From an uncultured Oscillospiraceae bacterium (GTDB lineage Bacteria > Bacillota > Clostridia > Oscillospirales > Acutalibacteraceae), in contig UQNI01000015.1 in the NCBI GenBank assembly GCA_900542375.1, positions 1-28,872 on the forward strand: a stretch of 28,872 nucleotides of DNA. Direction: 5' to 3'. The translations under genes and the position numbers were made by a program. The notes under the pieces are model-generated. The model did not search any database and was not told the origin of the DNA. It saw nothing but the letters and a program-made list of their open reading frames with translations. Below, one piece after another: positions 15,745 to 23,797 of the stretch (the stretch's first letter is position 1; every line of letters starts with the position of its first letter).

Positions 15745-15761
15745 ATACAATGTGTTATACT
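15733..15761 (+). promoter_or_regulatory. Putative hpf promoter
   Basis: TATACT (15756-15761) with an upstream TGT (extended -10), 17 bases after TTCCAT (15733-15738). The -35 is poor and overlaps the preceding hairpin. The leader then holds a small dyad, TGAAGACTTCA (15781-15791). Confidence 0.5.
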
Positions 15762-15846
15762 AATTTCGTAGTAAGAAATATGAAGACTTCATTTCAAGCC
15801 CCCATAATTTTTGCTGCGAGAATGTTTTGTTAAGGGAGATGTTGGT

Positions 15847-16392
15847 ATGCATATTACGATTACCGGCAGAAAAGTAAATCTAAAGAACAATTTTAAAGAA
15901 TTAGTAGAAAAGAAACTTTCTCGTTATGACAGAATTTTCGAAGAAAATGCAGATGCACATGTTGTGGTTACAGTAGAACATAACCGTCAAACGGTAGAAA
16001 TTACCATACGTCAAAGCGGATTGATTTTCCGTGCGGAAGCAACAGATTTTGAAATGAATGACGCACTGGATCAAGTGATTAGTGCATTGGGCAGACAAAT
16101 TAGAAAAAATAAAACAAAACTTGAGAAAAAACTACATTCGGGCGCCTTGCGTGATTATGTAGAAGATTACTACAATGGTGAAGTTCCGGAACAGCCGACA
16201 GTGGAATATAAAATAGCCAGAACCAAAAAAATTCTGGTAAAACCAATGCATATAGAAGAAGCTATTTTGCAAATGGATATGTTAGGTCACCAATTTTATA
16301 TGTTCCGTGACGCCGAAACAGAAGAAATTGCTGTGGTTTATAAGCGTCACAACGGCGGGTACGGCTTATTGGAACCGGATGAAGATGATTAA
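15847..16392 (+). CDS. hpf: Ribosome hibernation-promoting factor, long form
   Basis: A 181-residue long HPF. Residues 1-100 form the S30AE/YfiA ribosome-binding domain (MHITITGRKVNLKNNFKELV, with the RAEATDFEMNDALDQVI helix). Residues about 120-181 form the dimerisation domain (IARTKKILVKPMHIEEAILQMDMLGHQFYMFRD, ending NGGYGLLEPDE). The long form pairs two 70S ribosomes into inactive 100S particles in slow growth. The start at 15847 is set by AAGGGAGATG (15833-15842); the in-frame ATG at 15811 lacks such a site. It is monocistronic, between a promoter and a strong terminator. Confidence 0.95.
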   Translation: MHITITGRKVNLKNNFKELVEKKLSRYDRIFEENADAHVVVTVEHNRQTVEITIRQSGLIFRAEATDFEMNDALDQVISALGRQIRKNKTKLEKKLHSGALRDYVEDYYNGEVPEQPTVEYKIARTKKILVKPMHIEEAILQMDMLGHQFYMFRDAETEEIAVVYKRHNGGYGLLEPDEDD

Positions 16393-16403
16393 TGTATAAT
16401 TGT

Positions 16404-16438
16404 AAAAAAGGGGCCGCGTGACAGCGCGGTCCCTTTTT
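16404..16438 (+). terminator. Strong terminator after hpf
   Basis: AAAAAGGGGCCGCG and CGCGGTCCCTTTTT form a GC-rich stem around a short loop, ending in a T-run. Confidence 0.88.
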
Positions 16439-16467
16439 AAATCCAGAATCGGAGTGAACAGCAGTAT

Positions 16468-17586
16468 ATGGAGAATTTTAAATTGGTTTGCCCTTGTATT
16501 TTAGGGGTAGAAGGTTTGGTAGCAGATGAGCTGCGTGCAATGGAAGCAAAAAATGTAGAGCCGCAAAACGGAAGAGTGGTCTTTGACGGTGATATCAACA
16601 TGCTGGTAAGAGCGAATTTATGTTCAAGGTACAGTGAACGTGTACTGATTTTGCTGGGAACATTTCAGGCTCGTTCTTTTGAAGAGTTGTTTCAAGGAGT
16701 GAAAGCCTTACCGTGGGAAACATGGATTGGTCAAAATGATATTTTTCCCGTAAAAGGACGTTCCCTCAGTTCTCAACTGTCCAGTGTACCTGACTGCCAA
16801 AAAATCATAAAAAAGGCTGTGGTGGAGCGCCTGAAACAAAAATATCATGTTTCATGGTTCAACGAAACCGATACGTTATATCAAATTCAATTTTTAATTA
16901 TGAAAGACCAAGTCAGCATTATGATAGATACTTCCGGTGCCGGGCTGCATAAACGCGGTTACCGTGCAAATTCAACAGATGCGCCCATCAAAGAAACATT
17001 GGCTGCTGCTATGGCAAATTTATCTCGTGTGCGCGTCAACGGTAATATGGTAGACCCCTTTTGCGGTTCCGGAACAGTTTTGATAGAATCAGCCTTATAT
17101 GCCTTAAATATTGCACCCGGCTTGCGTCGTAACTTTTCGGCAGAAAATTGGGACCAAATTGACGCTTCTGTTTGGAGAAAAGAAAAAGAACGTGCACAGG
17201 ACTTAATACGTAGAGATGCCCGTTTTCAAGGGAGAGGATTTGATATAGACGGTGCTGCGGTTTCTTTAACCATTGCCAATGCAAAAAAAGCAGGCGTGAT
17301 AGGCTGCGTCCAAGCAGAAAAAAGAGATATACGCGACTTTAAGACGGAAACAGAGACAGGGGTTGTCATTTGTAATCCTCCGTATGGAGAACGCTTGCTG
17401 GATATCAAACAGGCAGAAGAATTATATCAAATTATGGGACAGGTATTTCAACCAAAACATGGATGGAGCTATTCTATCATTACTCCTGATGAAATGTTTG
17501 AGCAGTGTTATGGAAGAAAAGCGGATAAAAGAAGAAAATTGTATAACGGCATGATAAAGTGTCAATTATATATGTATTTTAAATAA
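16468..17586 (+). CDS. THUMP-domain rRNA N2-guanine methyltransferase (RlmL/YpsC family)
   Basis: A 372-residue class I RNA methyltransferase. Residues 1-150 contain a ferredoxin-like region and a THUMP RNA-binding domain. The C-terminal Rossmann-like domain shows DPFCGSGTVLIESALYA (AdoMet site) and the catalytic NPPYGERL at 303-310. It belongs with B. subtilis YpsC and the N-terminal half of E. coli RlmL, which makes m2G in 23S rRNA; the exact nucleotide is not provable here. The ATG at 16468 follows CGGAGTGAAC. It has no close partner: the hpf terminator lies upstream and a 291-base gap with no other gene lies downstream. Confidence 0.88.
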   Translation: MENFKLVCPCILGVEGLVADELRAMEAKNVEPQNGRVVFDGDINMLVRANLCSRYSERVLILLGTFQARSFEELFQGVKALPWETWIGQNDIFPVKGRSLSSQLSSVPDCQKIIKKAVVERLKQKYHVSWFNETDTLYQIQFLIMKDQVSIMIDTSGAGLHKRGYRANSTDAPIKETLAAAMANLSRVRVNGNMVDPFCGSGTVLIESALYALNIAPGLRRNFSAENWDQIDASVWRKEKERAQDLIRRDARFQGRGFDIDGAAVSLTIANAKKAGVIGCVQAEKRDIRDFKTETETGVVICNPPYGERLLDIKQAEELYQIMGQVFQPKHGWSYSIITPDEMFEQCYGRKADKRRKLYNGMIKCQLYMYFK

Positions 17587-17735
17587 GGAAAATATCAGTT
17601 GTATTATGAAAGAGATATTCTACCTTTTTCAAATGAACGGTATTGTTTGTGCACTTTTTGTTTGATGGATTGTGTATGTATCCGTTGTTTGTGATATAAA
17701 GCGGGTTAGAAAGAAGTAATCGTAATGATAAAACA

Positions 17736-17771
17736 GTAGAAACTTATGTGTAATTTTTTTGGTCTTTCTAC
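17736..17771 (+). repeat. Inverted repeat upstream of the carbonic anhydrase
   Basis: GTAGAAA (17736-17742) and TTTCTAC (17765-17771) around a T-rich 22-base loop, 40 bases before the promoter. The 291-base gap (17587-17877) otherwise holds only AT-rich sequence and the promoter; no small gene was seen. It could be an operator, or the weak terminator of the methyltransferase gene. Confidence 0.35.
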
Positions 17772-17810
17772 ATGATATTTTTCAAGAATTTGAACAAATT
17801 ATGTTTAGGA

Positions 17811-17839
17811 TTGTAAGTTTGTATAAAACGTGCTACAAT
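17811..17839 (+). promoter_or_regulatory. Promoter of the carbonic anhydrase gene
   Basis: TTGTAA (17811-17816), a 17-base spacer, and TACAAT (17834-17839) with TGC just before it (extended -10). Confidence 0.7.
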
Positions 17840-17877
17840 AGAGTTGAATCTTAAAACAGAATAGAGGTCTTAATGTT

Positions 17878-18420
17878 ATGTTGGAAGAAATTTTACAGTA
17901 TAACAAGGAGTTTGTGGAAAGCAAAGCTTATGAAAAATATGCCGCCAGCAAGTACCCAAACAAAAAACTTGCAATTTTGTCTTGCATGGATACTAGATTA
18001 ACCGAACTGCTTCCTGCAGCTTTGGGATTGAAAAACGGTGATGCTAAAATCATCAAAAACGCAGGTGGAATTATCGCTGACCCGTTTGGCAGCGTTATGC
18101 GCAGTCTGTTAATTGCGGTCCATACTTTGGGTGTAGAATATATTTTGGTGATTGGACATACCGACTGTGGTGTGCAAGGGTTGGATAGTCAAGCAGTTAT
18201 GCAAAAGATGCGTGACAACGGTATTTCAGAAGAATCTATCGAAATGATGAAATATTGCAGACCGGATTTTGACAAATGGCTGTGTGGTTTTCATAAAGTA
18301 GAAAATTCCGTAGAAAATTCCGTAAATTTAATCCGTAAACATCCTTTGATTCCGGATAAAGTACAAGTGTCCGGTTATGTGATTGACGCCACTACAGGAC
18401 AGTTAAATCCTGTAATTTAA
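17878..18420 (+). CDS. Beta-class carbonic anhydrase (YtiB-like)
   Basis: A 180-residue zinc enzyme that interconverts CO2 and bicarbonate in the cytoplasm. Zinc ligands are C36 (SCMDTRL, with the D38-x-R40 dyad), H94 and C97 (GHTDCGV). The sequence LAILSCMDTRLTELLPAALG and the overall length match the YtiB group of Firmicutes beta-carbonic anhydrases. The start ATG at 17878 follows GAGGT by 9 bases; an ATG at 17873 is out of frame. The protein contains VENSVENSV, encoded by an exact 12-base tandem repeat (18298-18321). It is monocistronic, with its own promoter and terminator. The likely role is supplying bicarbonate for carboxylations. Confidence 0.92.
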   Translation: MLEEILQYNKEFVESKAYEKYAASKYPNKKLAILSCMDTRLTELLPAALGLKNGDAKIIKNAGGIIADPFGSVMRSLLIAVHTLGVEYILVIGHTDCGVQGLDSQAVMQKMRDNGISEESIEMMKYCRPDFDKWLCGFHKVENSVENSVNLIRKHPLIPDKVQVSGYVIDATTGQLNPVI

Positions 18421-18430
18421 TGGAAAAAAT

Positions 18431-18466
18431 AAAAAGCAGTGTAGCATTAGTTACGCTGCTTTTTTT
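18431..18466 (+). terminator. Rho-independent terminator after the carbonic anhydrase gene
   Basis: AAAAGCAGTGTA pairs with TTACGCTGCTTTT around GCATTAG with one wobble, followed by a T-run. Confidence 0.82.
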
Positions 18467-18523
18467 AGTTGAGACAAAAAAATGTGAAAATATTAAGCGA
18501 AGAGCGAAAAATTGCCGTCTTGG

Positions 18524-18536
18524 AGTATAATATACT
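18524..18536 (+). promoter_or_regulatory. Palindrome over the -10 of the WYL regulator gene
   Basis: AGTATAATATACT is a perfect 13-base palindrome that contains the -10 hexamer TATAAT (18526-18531). No good -35 lies 17 bases upstream. A protein bound here would cover the -10, which fits autoregulation by the product. Confidence 0.5.
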
Positions 18537-18578
18537 TAACATTAAATTCACATAAAAGTTCGGTGGGGAGAGATTTTT

Positions 18579-19589
18579 ATGTCCGGCAATACAAATCAAA
18601 AAACAAAAATATTATACCTTATGAAAATATTGATGGAGGAGACCGATGAATTACATCCTCTTACCATTAAAGAATTGGTTACAAAATTGGACCAATATAA
18701 TATTCAAGCCGAACGAAAAAGCCTTTATAATGATATTGAAAATTTACGCTCTTTTGGCATTGATATCGAGAAGAATAATGCGCGTGCCTGTGCATATTAT
18801 GTTGCCAACCGTTCCTTTGAGCTTCCTGAATTAAAATTGCTGGTAGACGCTGTACAATCTTCCAAATTTATTACCCATAAAAAATCAACGGAGTTAATAC
18901 ATAAAATTGGGCAGCTGACCAGTGTATACGAAGCACGTCAACTAAAAAGGCAGGTTTACATTACCAATCGAATTAAAACAGTAAATGAATGTATTTATTA
19001 TAATGTAGATTATATTCATAATGCGATTGCGCAGGACAAACAAATTACATTTCAGTACTTTGAATGGGTGGTGGATTTTCAACAGCCTGAAAAAGTACGC
19101 AAACAATTTCGTAAAAATGGAGAATTTTATTGCGTCAGCCCTTGGGCGCTTTCTTGGGACGATGAAAAATATTATTTGGTCGCCTTTGACAGTGCAACCA
19201 ATCAAATCAAACATTACCGTGTAGATAAAATGTCATCCATTGCGTTATTGGAACAACCACGCCAAGGAAAAGAATGTTTTCAACAGTTTGATTTGGCGGT
19301 ATATTCTCAAAAAGTCTTCGGCATGTATGGCGGTAAAGAAGAAAAAATAACGTTAAAGCTCAAAAATTCCTTAGTCGGTGTAATGCTTGATAAATTCGGC
19401 AATCATATTTCTATTTCCAAATGTGATGAAGAGCACATTTATGTAAAACTGAAAGTGGCCGTCAGTCCACCGTTTATCGGATGGCTTGTTGGGTTTGGAA
19501 ATCAAGTAACTGTAGTAGAGCCCAGCAGTTTGGCTGAAACTGTACGCAAAACATTAACGGAAATATTAAAAGCGTATGAAATATCATAG
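18579..19589 (+). CDS. WYL-domain transcriptional regulator
   Basis: A 336-residue regulator. Residues 1-65 form a DeoR/HTH_11-type winged helix (LYLMKILMEETDELHPLTIKE, then ERKSLYNDIENLRSFGIDIE). The central WYL domain has the ligand-pocket segment VSPWALSWDDEKYYLVAFD and HYRVDKMSSIALL, followed by the WCX-type C-terminal extension. WYL domains sense ligands, in some cases nucleic acids or nucleotides, and many such regulators control stress or defence genes. No defence gene is visible in this window. It is a lone gene, with GGTGGGGAG before the ATG and a palindromic -10 region that suggests self-control. Targets are unknown. Confidence 0.88.
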   Translation: MSGNTNQKTKILYLMKILMEETDELHPLTIKELVTKLDQYNIQAERKSLYNDIENLRSFGIDIEKNNARACAYYVANRSFELPELKLLVDAVQSSKFITHKKSTELIHKIGQLTSVYEARQLKRQVYITNRIKTVNECIYYNVDYIHNAIAQDKQITFQYFEWVVDFQQPEKVRKQFRKNGEFYCVSPWALSWDDEKYYLVAFDSATNQIKHYRVDKMSSIALLEQPRQGKECFQQFDLAVYSQKVFGMYGGKEEKITLKLKNSLVGVMLDKFGNHISISKCDEEHIYVKLKVAVSPPFIGWLVGFGNQVTVVEPSSLAETVRKTLTEILKAYEIS

Positions 19590-19638
19590 CATTCCCCGTT
19601 TGACCAAATAATCTTCTGTATGAAAAGCATAGATTTGC

Positions 19639-19667
19639 TTTACAATAGCTTACGCTTATTGTAAAAT
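19639..19667 (+). promoter_or_regulatory. pyrH promoter embedded in a long dyad
   Basis: TTTACA (19639-19644), a 17-base spacer, and TAAAAT (19662-19667). The same bases form a 9-base dyad, TTTACAATA (19639-19647) / TATTGTAAA (19657-19665), whose arms cover the -35 and most of the -10. It lies 42 bases before the start codon. Confidence 0.6.
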
Positions 19668-19708
19668 AGACAGGTAGAATAAAAATTTGGAAAGACGGGG
19701 TGTTTCTT

Positions 19709-20413
19709 TTGCAGCCTAAGTATAAAAGGGTTCTTTTGAAATTAAGCGGCGAGTCTTTGGCAGGAAAACAATCTCATGGAATTGATTTTGATACAGTTTT
19801 AAAGTTTTGCCAGCCGGTAAAAACCTGTGTGGATATGGGTGTTGAAGTAGCGATTGTTGTAGGCGGCGGTAACTTTTGGAGAGGCCGCAGCAGTGGTAAC
19901 ATGGACAGAACCAGAGCAGACCACATGGGTATGTTGGCAACGGTGATTAATGCTTTGGGCGTTGCCGATGCATTGGAACAATTGGGATTGAATGTACGTG
20001 TTCAAACTGCAATTGCCATGCAGGAAGTTGCAGAACCTTATATTCGCAATAAGGCAGTTCGTCATTTAGAAAAAGGCAGAGTAGTTGTATTCGGATGCGG
20101 AACGGGAAATCCTTTCTTTTCAACCGATACAGCAGCAGCTTTGCGTGCTGCTGAAATTGACGCAGACGTTATTTTAAAAGCAACCATGGTAGACGGTGTA
20201 TATGACAGTGACCCGAAAGCCAATCCAAATGCTGTGAAATACGATAAGCTTTCCTTTATGGATGTGCTCAATCAAGACTTAAAAGTAATGGACAGTACAG
20301 CGGCATCTCTTTGTAAAGACAACGATATTGCATTGTTGGTATTTAATATTGATGAGCCGGAAAATATTGTAAAAGCAATTTGCGGTGAATCTGTCGGTAC
20401 TTTGGTAGAATAA
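19709..20413 (+). CDS. pyrH: UMP kinase
   Basis: A 234-residue bacterial UMP kinase of the amino-acid-kinase fold that phosphorylates UMP to UDP with ATP in pyrimidine synthesis. KYKRVLLKLSGESLAG is the phosphate-binding start. VVGGGNFWRGR and the DHMGMLATVINALGVAD helix are family signatures, and KATMVDGVYDSDPK is the acidic UMP-site region. I chose TTG 19709, which gives MQPKYKRVLLKL, the usual family N-terminus, with GGGGTG (19697-19702) 6 bases upstream. The GTG at 19700 is part of that ribosome site. It heads the pyrH-frr-uppS-cdsA-dxr-rseP operon. Confidence 0.95.
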   Translation: MQPKYKRVLLKLSGESLAGKQSHGIDFDTVLKFCQPVKTCVDMGVEVAIVVGGGNFWRGRSSGNMDRTRADHMGMLATVINALGVADALEQLGLNVRVQTAIAMQEVAEPYIRNKAVRHLEKGRVVVFGCGTGNPFFSTDTAAALRAAEIDADVILKATMVDGVYDSDPKANPNAVKYDKLSFMDVLNQDLKVMDSTAASLCKDNDIALLVFNIDEPENIVKAICGESVGTLVE

Positions 20414-20471
20414 ATTTAAAATTATGCTCTATATTATATCAATAAGTCATTTAGTAGGAAGGTATTAGGTT

Positions 20472-21026
20472 ATGAAAGATATTCTAAAACAAGCAGAAGA
20501 AAAAATGAAAAAATCCATTCACGTTTTATCAGACGAATTTGCTGCAGTGCGTGCAGGTCGTGCAAATCCGGCCATTTTGGATAAAGTAATGGTAGATTAT
20601 TACGGCGCACCGACCGCAATTAATCAGCTTGCGGCAGTTTCTGTTTCCGAGGCCAGAGTTTTGGTTATTCAGCCATGGGATGTTTCTTCTTTGGAAAGCA
20701 TTGAAAAAGCAATTCAGGTTGCGGATTTGGGTATTAATCCACAAAACGACGGTAAAGTAATTCGTCTTACTTTTCCACAGTTAACAGAGGAAAGACGCCG
20801 CGAAATTGCAAAAGATATTGGAAAAATGTGCGAAAACGGCAAAGTTGCTATTCGTTCCATTCGTCGTGATGCCATTGAAAAACTAAAAGCAATGAAAAAA
20901 GATGGCGACATTACAGAGGACGATTTAAAAGACGGCGAGAAAAAGGCGCAGGATTTAACAGATAAATACTGCAAAGAAGCAGATACTATGCATGCAAAAA
21001 AAGAAAAAGAAATTCTTGAACTATAA
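20472..21026 (+). CDS. frr: Ribosome recycling factor
   Basis: A 184-residue protein, the normal RRF length. Domain I is the three-helix bundle with EEKMKKSIHVLSDEFAAVRA; it is interrupted by domain II (YYGAPTAINQLAAVSVSEAR) and resumes at LTEERRREIAKDIGKMCENG. With EF-G it splits the post-termination 70S ribosome into subunits. AGGAAGG precedes the ATG. It follows pyrH by 58 bases and precedes uppS by 21, the standard order in Firmicutes. Nothing unusual was seen. Confidence 0.96.
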   Translation: MKDILKQAEEKMKKSIHVLSDEFAAVRAGRANPAILDKVMVDYYGAPTAINQLAAVSVSEARVLVIQPWDVSSLESIEKAIQVADLGINPQNDGKVIRLTFPQLTEERRREIAKDIGKMCENGKVAIRSIRRDAIEKLKAMKKDGDITEDDLKDGEKKAQDLTDKYCKEADTMHAKKEKEILEL

Positions 21027-21047
21027 TCATAGTAGGCGGTAATTATT

Positions 21048-21773
21048 ATGAAATCTTCTGCAAACCAAGGGGAGCGTATTTTGCCGGAGCATCTGGCCAT
21101 TATTATGGACGGAAACGGCCGTTGGGCAAAAAAACGTTTTATGCCCCGTTCTATGGGGCATAGAGCAGGCGCTGCTAAGTTTAAAGCCATTACCCGCTAT
21201 TGCAGTAAAATTGGCATTAAATACTTAACGGTATATGCTTTTTCAACAGAAAACTGGAAGCGTCCCGAAGAAGAAGTGGGCGCTTTAATGGGGTTGTTTA
21301 AACAGTATTTAAAAGATGCTCTGGAAGATTTGCTCAATGACGATATTAAAATTCGTTTTTTGGGAGATACTTCTATGTTTTCGGCAGACTTGCAGGAACT
21401 GATAGCAGAAACCATTGAGACGGGTAAAACCCGTACAGGAATGGTACTGAATCTTGCTATGAATTATGGTAGCAGAGCAGAAATCACACGTGCTGCACAG
21501 AATTTGGCAGAGCAAGTGAAAAACGGTGCTCTGCAGCCTTCTGAGATTACAGAGCAGATGCTGTCCGACCATATGTATACGTATGGAGAACCAGACCCTG
21601 ACCTAATTATTCGTCCCAGCGGCGAATACAGACTATCCAATTTTTTGCTATGGCAGTCAGCGTATTCCGAATTGATTTTTATGGATGTTCTGTGGCCCGA
21701 TTTTACCACGGAAGATTTGGAACACTGTTTGGATGAATATGCAAAGCGTAACAGAAGGTTTGGAGGTGTCTGA
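21048..21773 (+). CDS. uppS: Undecaprenyl diphosphate synthase (cis-prenyltransferase)
   Basis: A 241-residue cis-prenyltransferase that adds eight isoprene units to farnesyl diphosphate, making the lipid carrier for cell-wall synthesis. HLAIIMDGNGRWAKKR holds catalytic D21 and the G-N-G-R diphosphate site. TVYAFSTENWKRP and the C-terminal RPSGEYRLSNFLLWQSAYSE are family signatures. It ends only one base before the cdsA ATG, so the two are translationally linked. It depends on the isoprenoids made by dxr and ispG downstream. Confidence 0.96.
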   Translation: MKSSANQGERILPEHLAIIMDGNGRWAKKRFMPRSMGHRAGAAKFKAITRYCSKIGIKYLTVYAFSTENWKRPEEEVGALMGLFKQYLKDALEDLLNDDIKIRFLGDTSMFSADLQELIAETIETGKTRTGMVLNLAMNYGSRAEITRAAQNLAEQVKNGALQPSEITEQMLSDHMYTYGEPDPDLIIRPSGEYRLSNFLLWQSAYSELIFMDVLWPDFTTEDLEHCLDEYAKRNRRFGGV

Positions 21774-21774
21774 T

Positions 21775-22599
21775 ATGATAAAAAGGATACTTTCCGGATG
21801 TCTGGTCATAGGTATTGTAGCTGCTATGATAGGTTTCCAGTTTATTTTTCCGTATTCTTTGAATATCATTATGGCACTGATTACAGCTACTGCTGTTTTT
21901 GAACTGGTTTCAGCAGTGGGACTGCGTAAATATCTCACGTTTCTATTGCCAAGTGTCGCGTTTGCGCTTGCAATTCCGCTAATACCCAATCAAATGTATT
22001 GGTCCATGGTTACATATTTCCTGTATACCATTTTCATGCTGGGTTCTACCATATATCATTACAAAAAGGTCAAGTTTCAGGATATTTGTGTGGTATACGG
22101 CATGACATTGTTGGTTACAACCGCATTGAATACAGTATCTCTGATGAGATACTTAAATCCACAGCACTGTATGCTGTATGTGGTAATGGCGTTGTTTGCC
22201 GCATGGATTGCAGATGCGGGAGCATATTTTGTGGGAAGCTTTATAGGAAAGCATAAATTATGTCCCAATATCAGTCCGAAAAAGACAGTAGAAGGTGCAG
22301 TGGGCGGATTTATCATAAATATTGGACTGATTATGCTTATGGGCTATTTATATAATCTTATTTTTTATGGCTCACAGCTTTCTGTCTCTTATTTATCTCT
22401 TGCCATTATTGGTGGTGTAACCGCAATTTTATCTATTGTGGGAGATTTGAGTTTTTCTATTATCAAACGCAGTTATGATGTAAAAGATTTTGGAAATTTA
22501 ATTCCCGGTCACGGTGGTATGATGGATCGCTTTGACAGCGTTGTCATTGTCGGACCGTTTATTTATCTGTTTATCCAACTATTACCAGTGATTCTATAA
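21775..22599 (+). CDS. cdsA: Phosphatidate cytidylyltransferase (CDP-diglyceride synthase)
   Basis: A 274-residue integral membrane enzyme that makes CDP-diacylglycerol from phosphatidate and CTP, the branch point to membrane phospholipids. It has seven to eight hydrophobic segments. The CdsA signature near the C-terminus is SIIKRSYDVKDFGNLIPGHG followed by GMMDRFDS, with the conserved K-D and D-R-x-D. The start at 21775 is set by GGAGGTG (21762-21768); an earlier in-frame ATG at 21685 lies inside uppS. It follows uppS by one base and precedes dxr by 37 bases. Confidence 0.95.
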   Translation: MIKRILSGCLVIGIVAAMIGFQFIFPYSLNIIMALITATAVFELVSAVGLRKYLTFLLPSVAFALAIPLIPNQMYWSMVTYFLYTIFMLGSTIYHYKKVKFQDICVVYGMTLLVTTALNTVSLMRYLNPQHCMLYVVMALFAAWIADAGAYFVGSFIGKHKLCPNISPKKTVEGAVGGFIINIGLIMLMGYLYNLIFYGSQLSVSYLSLAIIGGVTAILSIVGDLSFSIIKRSYDVKDFGNLIPGHGGMMDRFDSVVIVGPFIYLFIQLLPVIL

Positions 22600-22636
22600 A
22601 ATTGTTTGAAATAAAATGACAGATTGGTGAATAATA

Positions 22637-23785
22637 ATGGAAAAGAAACTTTCTATTTTAGGTTCCACCGGTTCTATCGGATGTCAAACATTAGATGTCG
22701 TACGAGGTCTTGGTCTGTCGGTAACTGCATTGGCAGCGTACCAAAATATCGCGTTGCTTGAAAAGCAAATACGAGAATTCAAGCCGCAACTTGTTGCGGT
22801 TTTTGATTTAGAGGCAGCAAAACAGCTGAAAATTGCAGTTGCCGATATGTCTGTTACCGTGGTTTCTGGCATGGAAGGGTTGTGTTTGGCAGCTGCTGCG
22901 CAAGAAGCAGACCTTGTATTAAATTCTGTTGTTGGCATGGTGGGGCTGCGTCCTACCTTAGCAGCCATTGATGCAAAGAAAGACGTTGCTTTGGCAAACA
23001 AGGAAACTTTGGTTGCTGGCGGCGCTTTGGTAATGCAGGCGGCAAAAGAAAAAGGGGTACGCATGATTCCGGTAGACAGCGAACATTCAGCCGTATTTCA
23101 ATGCTTATATGGCTGTACCGACCATAAGCAATTAAAACGGATTATCTTAACGGCGTCGGGAGGACCTTTTTTTGGTAAGACAAAAGAAGAGTTGGAACAT
23201 GTTACCGCAAAACAGGCGCTGAATCATCCAAATTGGAATATGGGAGCAAAGGTTACCATAGATTCCGCAACCATGATGAACAAAGGGTTGGAGCTGATTG
23301 AAGCTGCATGGCTGTTTTCAATGCCTATGGAGCAACTGGATGTTGTGGTACATCGTGAAAGCATCATTCATTCTTTGATTGAGTATCAGGACAATTCTGT
23401 TCTTGCACAATTGGGAGTTCCTGATATGAGAATACCGATTCAGTACGCGATTACGTTCCCGCAAAGATATCCTTCTCCATGTAAACAGCTTGATTTGACT
23501 GAATGCGGGCAGTTGTCTTTCTATAAACCGGATTATGATACATTTCGTTGTTTAAATGCTTGCAGAAATGCATTTATGCGCGGCGGCTTAACTCCGGCTG
23601 CAACCAACGGTGCCAATGAGGAGGCTGTAAAATTATTTTTGCAGGGTCGCATTGATTTTCTTGCCATTGGAGACTTAGTAACACAGGCGATGGAACGTCA
23701 AAAGCCTGAAAAAGTGACTTGCATTGAAGATGTGCTGGAGGCTGACGCATCGGCTCGCCGTTTTGTATTAGACACCATAGGTTAA
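22637..23785 (+). CDS. dxr: 1-deoxy-D-xylulose 5-phosphate reductoisomerase
   Basis: A 382-residue enzyme for the first committed step of the MEP isoprenoid pathway, converting DXP to MEP with NADPH. LGSTGSIGCQTLDV near the N-terminus is the NADPH motif. ALANKETLVAGG and VDSEHSAVFQCL hold the metal and substrate residues, followed by SGGPFFGK, the flexible-loop VHRESIIHSLIEY, and the C-terminal helical domain. Length is normal. Its pathway partner ispG lies 1.4 kb further on, after rseP. Confidence 0.96.
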   Translation: MEKKLSILGSTGSIGCQTLDVVRGLGLSVTALAAYQNIALLEKQIREFKPQLVAVFDLEAAKQLKIAVADMSVTVVSGMEGLCLAAAAQEADLVLNSVVGMVGLRPTLAAIDAKKDVALANKETLVAGGALVMQAAKEKGVRMIPVDSEHSAVFQCLYGCTDHKQLKRIILTASGGPFFGKTKEELEHVTAKQALNHPNWNMGAKVTIDSATMMNKGLELIEAAWLFSMPMEQLDVVVHRESIIHSLIEYQDNSVLAQLGVPDMRIPIQYAITFPQRYPSPCKQLDLTECGQLSFYKPDYDTFRCLNACRNAFMRGGLTPAATNGANEEAVKLFLQGRIDFLAIGDLVTQAMERQKPEKVTCIEDVLEADASARRFVLDTIG

Positions 23786-23797
23786 CAAATAAAGAAG

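Noticed and set aside
18298..18321. Exact 12-base tandem repeat GTAGAAAATTCC inside the carbonic anhydrase gene
   Set aside because: It encodes VENSVENS where YtiB-type enzymes normally have a V-x2-SV-x2-SV pattern, so it fits ordinary protein conservation and keeps the family length.
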